Origin: Ceratopteris richardii
Taxonomy: Eukaryota > Streptophyta > Polypodiopsida > Polypodiales > Pteridaceae
Reading direction: 5' to 3'
Length of the DNA stretch: 64,000 nucleotides
Assembly (NCBI GenBank): GCA_020310875.1
Contig: CM035406.1
Span: forward strand, 223,718,294-223,782,293
The position numbers were made by a program, and so were the translations under genes. Below are positions 60,724 to 64,000 of the stretch, in pieces. The notes under the pieces are model-generated. The model saw nothing but the letters and a program-made list of their open reading frames with translations. It ran no database searches and was not told the origin of the DNA. How positions within the stretch are numbered: the stretch's first letter is position 1; each line of letters begins with the position of its first letter.

Positions 60724-61576
60724 CATAGTACAAGATGATGTTTAAAAACGAGGTTTAAATCGTTTAAATCGTAGAGATTTATAAAATAAAAAATAAGAAT
60801 TGGGGTTTTTATTCATTGTCATAGTGTAATAATTTGCGAATTTTTCGCAAAAAATAAAATTCTTTAAATTTGCATGGAGCGAATTTTATACACATGGGAC
60901 ATCGGATTTTTTTCGGTCATTGAGAATCATGCCCTTAGAATGAAATGCAGAGCTAATGTTATAACCTGTAGGCAGTTATGAAAGTATTTTGTTAAGTTAT
61001 AGCTCAATAAAATTCATGAATCTTACATGGGATTGAGATATACATATACTTTATATGTAAAAAGATAAAATTCTGTCCATATGGATAAAATTCCCGAATT
61101 TTATTTTTGGTCCGAACGTACTAAACGAATTAAACGAATAATTCTCAAATTAATTCTCACGAATTAATTCTCTCGTTTGTACTATGTTCACTGTGAGAGA
61201 TTTTTATATTTTGAAACATAAAGTTTTAAATAAAGGAGTCAACATCATACATGAAAGTGAACAGTGGAAAATAGAGAAGGCTGAATTTCAAAGAAACTTG
61301 CAAGGGGCAGATTGTTCTCTATTGCTGAATGCTCTAATGCTCAAGTTCTGTTATATCTTCTTCCTAATGAAAGCTCTCATGATAAGTGTGCAAGAGAAGG
61401 CCACAAAGTTTAAGCGCAGCAATATGCGAATTCGCAATTAGAAGGCGTAGGGTTTTTTTATGAGAACATTTTTTTTTGGAAAAAAGTCTAAAAAAATCGT
61501 AAAAAATCGTAAAAAACGATTTTTACGATTTTTAAAACGATTTTTATTTATAATTCGACGATTTTATTGTACTATG
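60724..61576. mobile_element. hAT MITE, outer copy
   Basis: Ends CATAGTACAA and TTGTACTATG; flanked by GTAGAGAG at 60716-60723 and 61577-61584 (exact 8-bp duplication). No coding capacity. The termini match those of the hAT derivative at 51547-52569, so they probably share a transposase family. A second MITE is inserted in it. Confidence 0.9.
60820..61186. mobile_element. hAT MITE nested inside the outer MITE
   Basis: 367 bp. Ends CATAGTGTAA and TTGTACTATG; flanked by TTCATTGT (60812-60819) and TTCACTGT (61187-61194), an 8-bp duplication with one change. Noncoding and AT-rich. Confidence 0.8.
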
Positions 61577-61584
61577 GTAGAGAG

Positions 61585-63072
61585 TCCTCCAAAGTGTATG
61601 AGCATACACTAGTCCAAGCTCTTCATAATCTTCAAAAGTTGAACAATTCTTTCTCTTCCATGTCTCCTCTTCTAATTCTTTCACTCCAACTTCATCAAAG
61701 CTTGTGTGCATAAGAGAGCACCCTTGAGGAGTAAGCTGCCAAAAATTTGGGGTTTTGCAGTAAATAATTGTTAACTGCATTGTTCTTGCTTTACATGTGA
61801 AGTATGTGGTGAAAACAACAAGAAATTGTTGAAATTTTGACCAAAATTTATTTTTGGACTTTTTGGTGAAAATTTTCAGAACTGAATATTTTTGTTGAAT
61901 CTTGGGCTCTTAGGTTCACACTTCCCATACAGCCTCTATGTGACGTGCAAGGGTTGAGGAAACTTTGAATGTCGGTGCATTTTTTGTTAAGAAAAAGAAA
62001 GTACTAGTGTTTGAGAAAAATTTCAAAAATTATTTTTTTTGCATATTTGATACCCACCATGCATGGCATCAAATATCTGTTTGGAATTAAGAGATGGAGG
62101 GAAATAGCCTTGATTTATGGAAGGATAGGATATGCTTTGAATGCTCTGTATATTATCCTATCTGGATGCAAAACTCATACCTTTGAGAATAAACCCTGGT
62201 GTCTAAAAGAGGGACTCCATGAACATGGATGGCATAGAAATTCGGCTCTGACAATATCATGTGCAAGCATAACTAGCTGCCTCTAACAATGTCTATAGAT
62301 ATACGATGATAGACCTGTGCCCATACTGATGTGACCAGTGTACTGTGTATCAAAAGCCATCAGAAAACCATTCCTTCGTGAAGGGCTTATGGGAAAAAGC
62401 ATAGTAGCAAACTCTTTTTAAGTGGGACAGGGAAGCATACTATCTCATCGATTTACCTTCAGTTGCTTGTGACATTGTAAACATGCTAGTAGGTGTGATA
62501 AAGTAAACTTCAAGTATACATATTGATTGGGGCTTTACCTAGCCAAGTAGTTGGTAGACAGTAGACCACAGAGGTCAAAAGGATTTGGCTGAAGCATTAC
62601 CCCTGCATGATAGTGCTCTTATGGAGAGCCCTTGGTTGTATGAAAACATGGGATTTCATGCAGAGTCATTCCAAAAATTCTGAATTTCTCCTCTGTAATT
62701 GTCCGAAAGAGTCCAGGCATGACATGTTTTGGAACCGAACGTATGTGAAAAGATGGTCTTAAGAGATATCCATGCTGCATTCTAAGTGGATTTTGAAAGT
62801 AAACAAGCTTATTAGTACTTTTGGCACATATAAGTACTATGATGAGCGTCGAGTGAATAATTGATTGCTTGGGGCTGTGCTTATGGTACATATGGTGGTT
62901 GAGGAATATATTGATCTTTGAGCCAATGTCTTAAGGAGCCCTCTCTTAAAACCTTATGAAACAATCTATTCATTAGCTGTGTTGGAGTCCATGTACTAAG
63001 ACCATAAAACATATCTGAGAGCTTACATATATAAACCACCACCCAACCCCCCAACCACACACCCAACCCCCC

Positions 63073-63103
<31 letters not shown>

Positions 63104-63655
63104 AAAAAAAAAAAAAAAAGGAAAAAAGGGAAAAAAAGGAAAATAATAGGAAAAACTTTTCTTTCCCTTTTCCCATCCCTCTTTCCCCTCCTTTTTTTCT
63201 CTGTTTTTCCTCCTCCTCCTTTTTCTCTGCCAAAAATAAAGAACTGCCGAAAGGAAGGACTCACAAGCTTAACATCCTCCCTTGGCAGTAACACGTGGTC
63301 CTGATCTATGCTGATGTACGAAAGGTAAGAATGATGAACTTGCCAAGGATCCTCACTTTGGTGGACAAAAATCATATCATGCAATGAGATGCAATATTCA
63401 AACTTAGAACAAAATATTGGCTATCCCTTCACGAATCACTATTGGTTATGCTATGAGATAAGCCACGTGGATAACATATGCATGCTAATGCCCGCTTGTA
63501 TAAAACATTAAATGATTGTTAAAAGTTGAAGTTGACCTGAGTCCATGCATCATATGTGTGTCAATCTTAATGGTTGAGTCAAACATAAAAAAGGAAGTAC
63601 AGAAATAAGGACATGTATGATGTAGTAGTGTGTAAGCTCTGGAGTGACATGGTAT
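61585..63655. other. Unassigned stretch with coding-like minus-strand segments
   Basis: Minus-strand segments read smoothly but match no family I know: LMNRLFHKVLREGSLRHWL, DQYIPQPPYVP (63000-62885), HSTLIIVLICAKSTNKLVYF, KHVMPGLFRTITEEKFRIFG (62850-62660), and EDPWQVHHSYLSYISIDQDH (about 63350-63290). They are separated by frame changes and by the C/A homopolymer block. A decayed host gene or transposon open frame is possible; no start, splice-supported structure or repeat ends were found. Confidence 0.3.
63067..63119. repeat. Homopolymer junction: C27 followed by A26
   Basis: An uninterrupted run of about 27 C is followed directly by about 26 A, then a purine-rich stretch to about 63150. 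Either a real poly(C)/poly(A) tract or a consensus error at a difficult site. Confidence 0.9.
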
Positions 63656-64000
63656 TGTTGGAAGTGTGGTAGGCCCAGATAATAGTCACAGGTAAGTTCC
63701 AAGATCTTTCCAACACTTTAATCCTTAGCACATAACACACCTTGACCAAATCAAATGAGATGAATGACAATAGAATAGAGAGAAGACAATTATCAAAGTG
63801 TAGAGCTGAATGCTAACTACACACTAATTAAATGCTAAAGGTCAATATACAATGTGTGTAAAGATACAAAAACTGAATATAGGCTAGATGAGAAGGTTCT
63901 AGGTACGAATAATGCCTAGTTCGGCAGCAACACGTGAAGAAACCCTGAATTTAGAAGCCAATACTCACAAAATCAGCTGGCACACTTGATAACTGTGAAG
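63656..64000. repeat. Partial LTR related to the solo LTR
   Basis: Starts TGTTGGAAGTG and follows the solo LTR at 59621 over its whole visible length with moderate divergence (shared words AAGATCTT, CCAACAC, TTAGCA(C/T)A, CACACCTT, TACAATGTGT). Runs off the window edge. Confidence 0.75.

Noticed and set aside
62973-63233. Minus-strand frame with long Phe and Gly runs
   Set aside because: Phe and Gly runs are the A and C homopolymers; only the parts outside the block could be meaningful.

Overview
The window looks like repeat-rich nuclear DNA of a land plant. Reasons: Ty1/copia elements primed by initiator-tRNA-Met-type sites, a Ty3/gypsy element, CACTA and hAT DNA transposons, introns with plant-type splice sites, and fragments of plant gene families (an SMC-hinge protein of the DMS3/GMI1 group, a 3-methyladenine DNA glycosylase, an NCL-type Na+/Ca2+ exchanger, a THA8-like PPR protein). 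The old, deeply nested retroelements and what looks like a long, transposon-filled intron would suit a large genome such as a gymnosperm or fern, but the sequence alone does not settle the species. There are no bacterial operons, rRNA genes or CRISPR arrays.

Layout. 1-1414: 3' part of a CACTA transposase (minus). 1550-1982: a fragment of an SMC-hinge gene ending in a 68-bp inverted repeat with a 12-nt loop, fused to copia debris (1984-3420). 3423-6410 and 11233-13412: two diverged copies of one segment, both carrying an NCL-exchanger pseudogene on the minus strand; the first copy also holds a DNA-glycosylase exon fragment. 7657-10292: decayed minus-strand gag-like/acidic coding region. 13420-33048: a four-level nest of copia elements, IV containing III containing II containing I. 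Target-site duplications support the three inner insertions, and an unoccupied version of the innermost site survives in the partner LTR. 33057-37565: an older copia (V).

39859-40984: the best candidate for a living host gene, two exons of a THA8-like organelle PPR protein joined by a phase-matched intron packed with microsatellites. Its second intron starts at 40985, and a copia element (VI, 41589-46756) follows in it or beside it. 46950-50230: very old copia. 50231-53950: gypsy remnant with a clear LTR, carrying a 1-kb hAT derivative with an 8-bp target duplication. 53970-56490: nearly full-length hAT transposase gene with introns and few lesions. 56500-58520: further copia parts. 59621-60641: solo LTR. 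60724-61576: a hAT MITE with a second MITE inside it. 63656-64000: start of another LTR related to the solo LTR.

The most interesting signals are the pre-miRNA-like hairpin made from an SMC-hinge gene fragment (1835-1982), the THA8-like gene model, the dated copia nest with its empty-site control, and the MITE-in-MITE at 60.7-61.6 kb. Everything here was read by eye; no alignment or database search was run.
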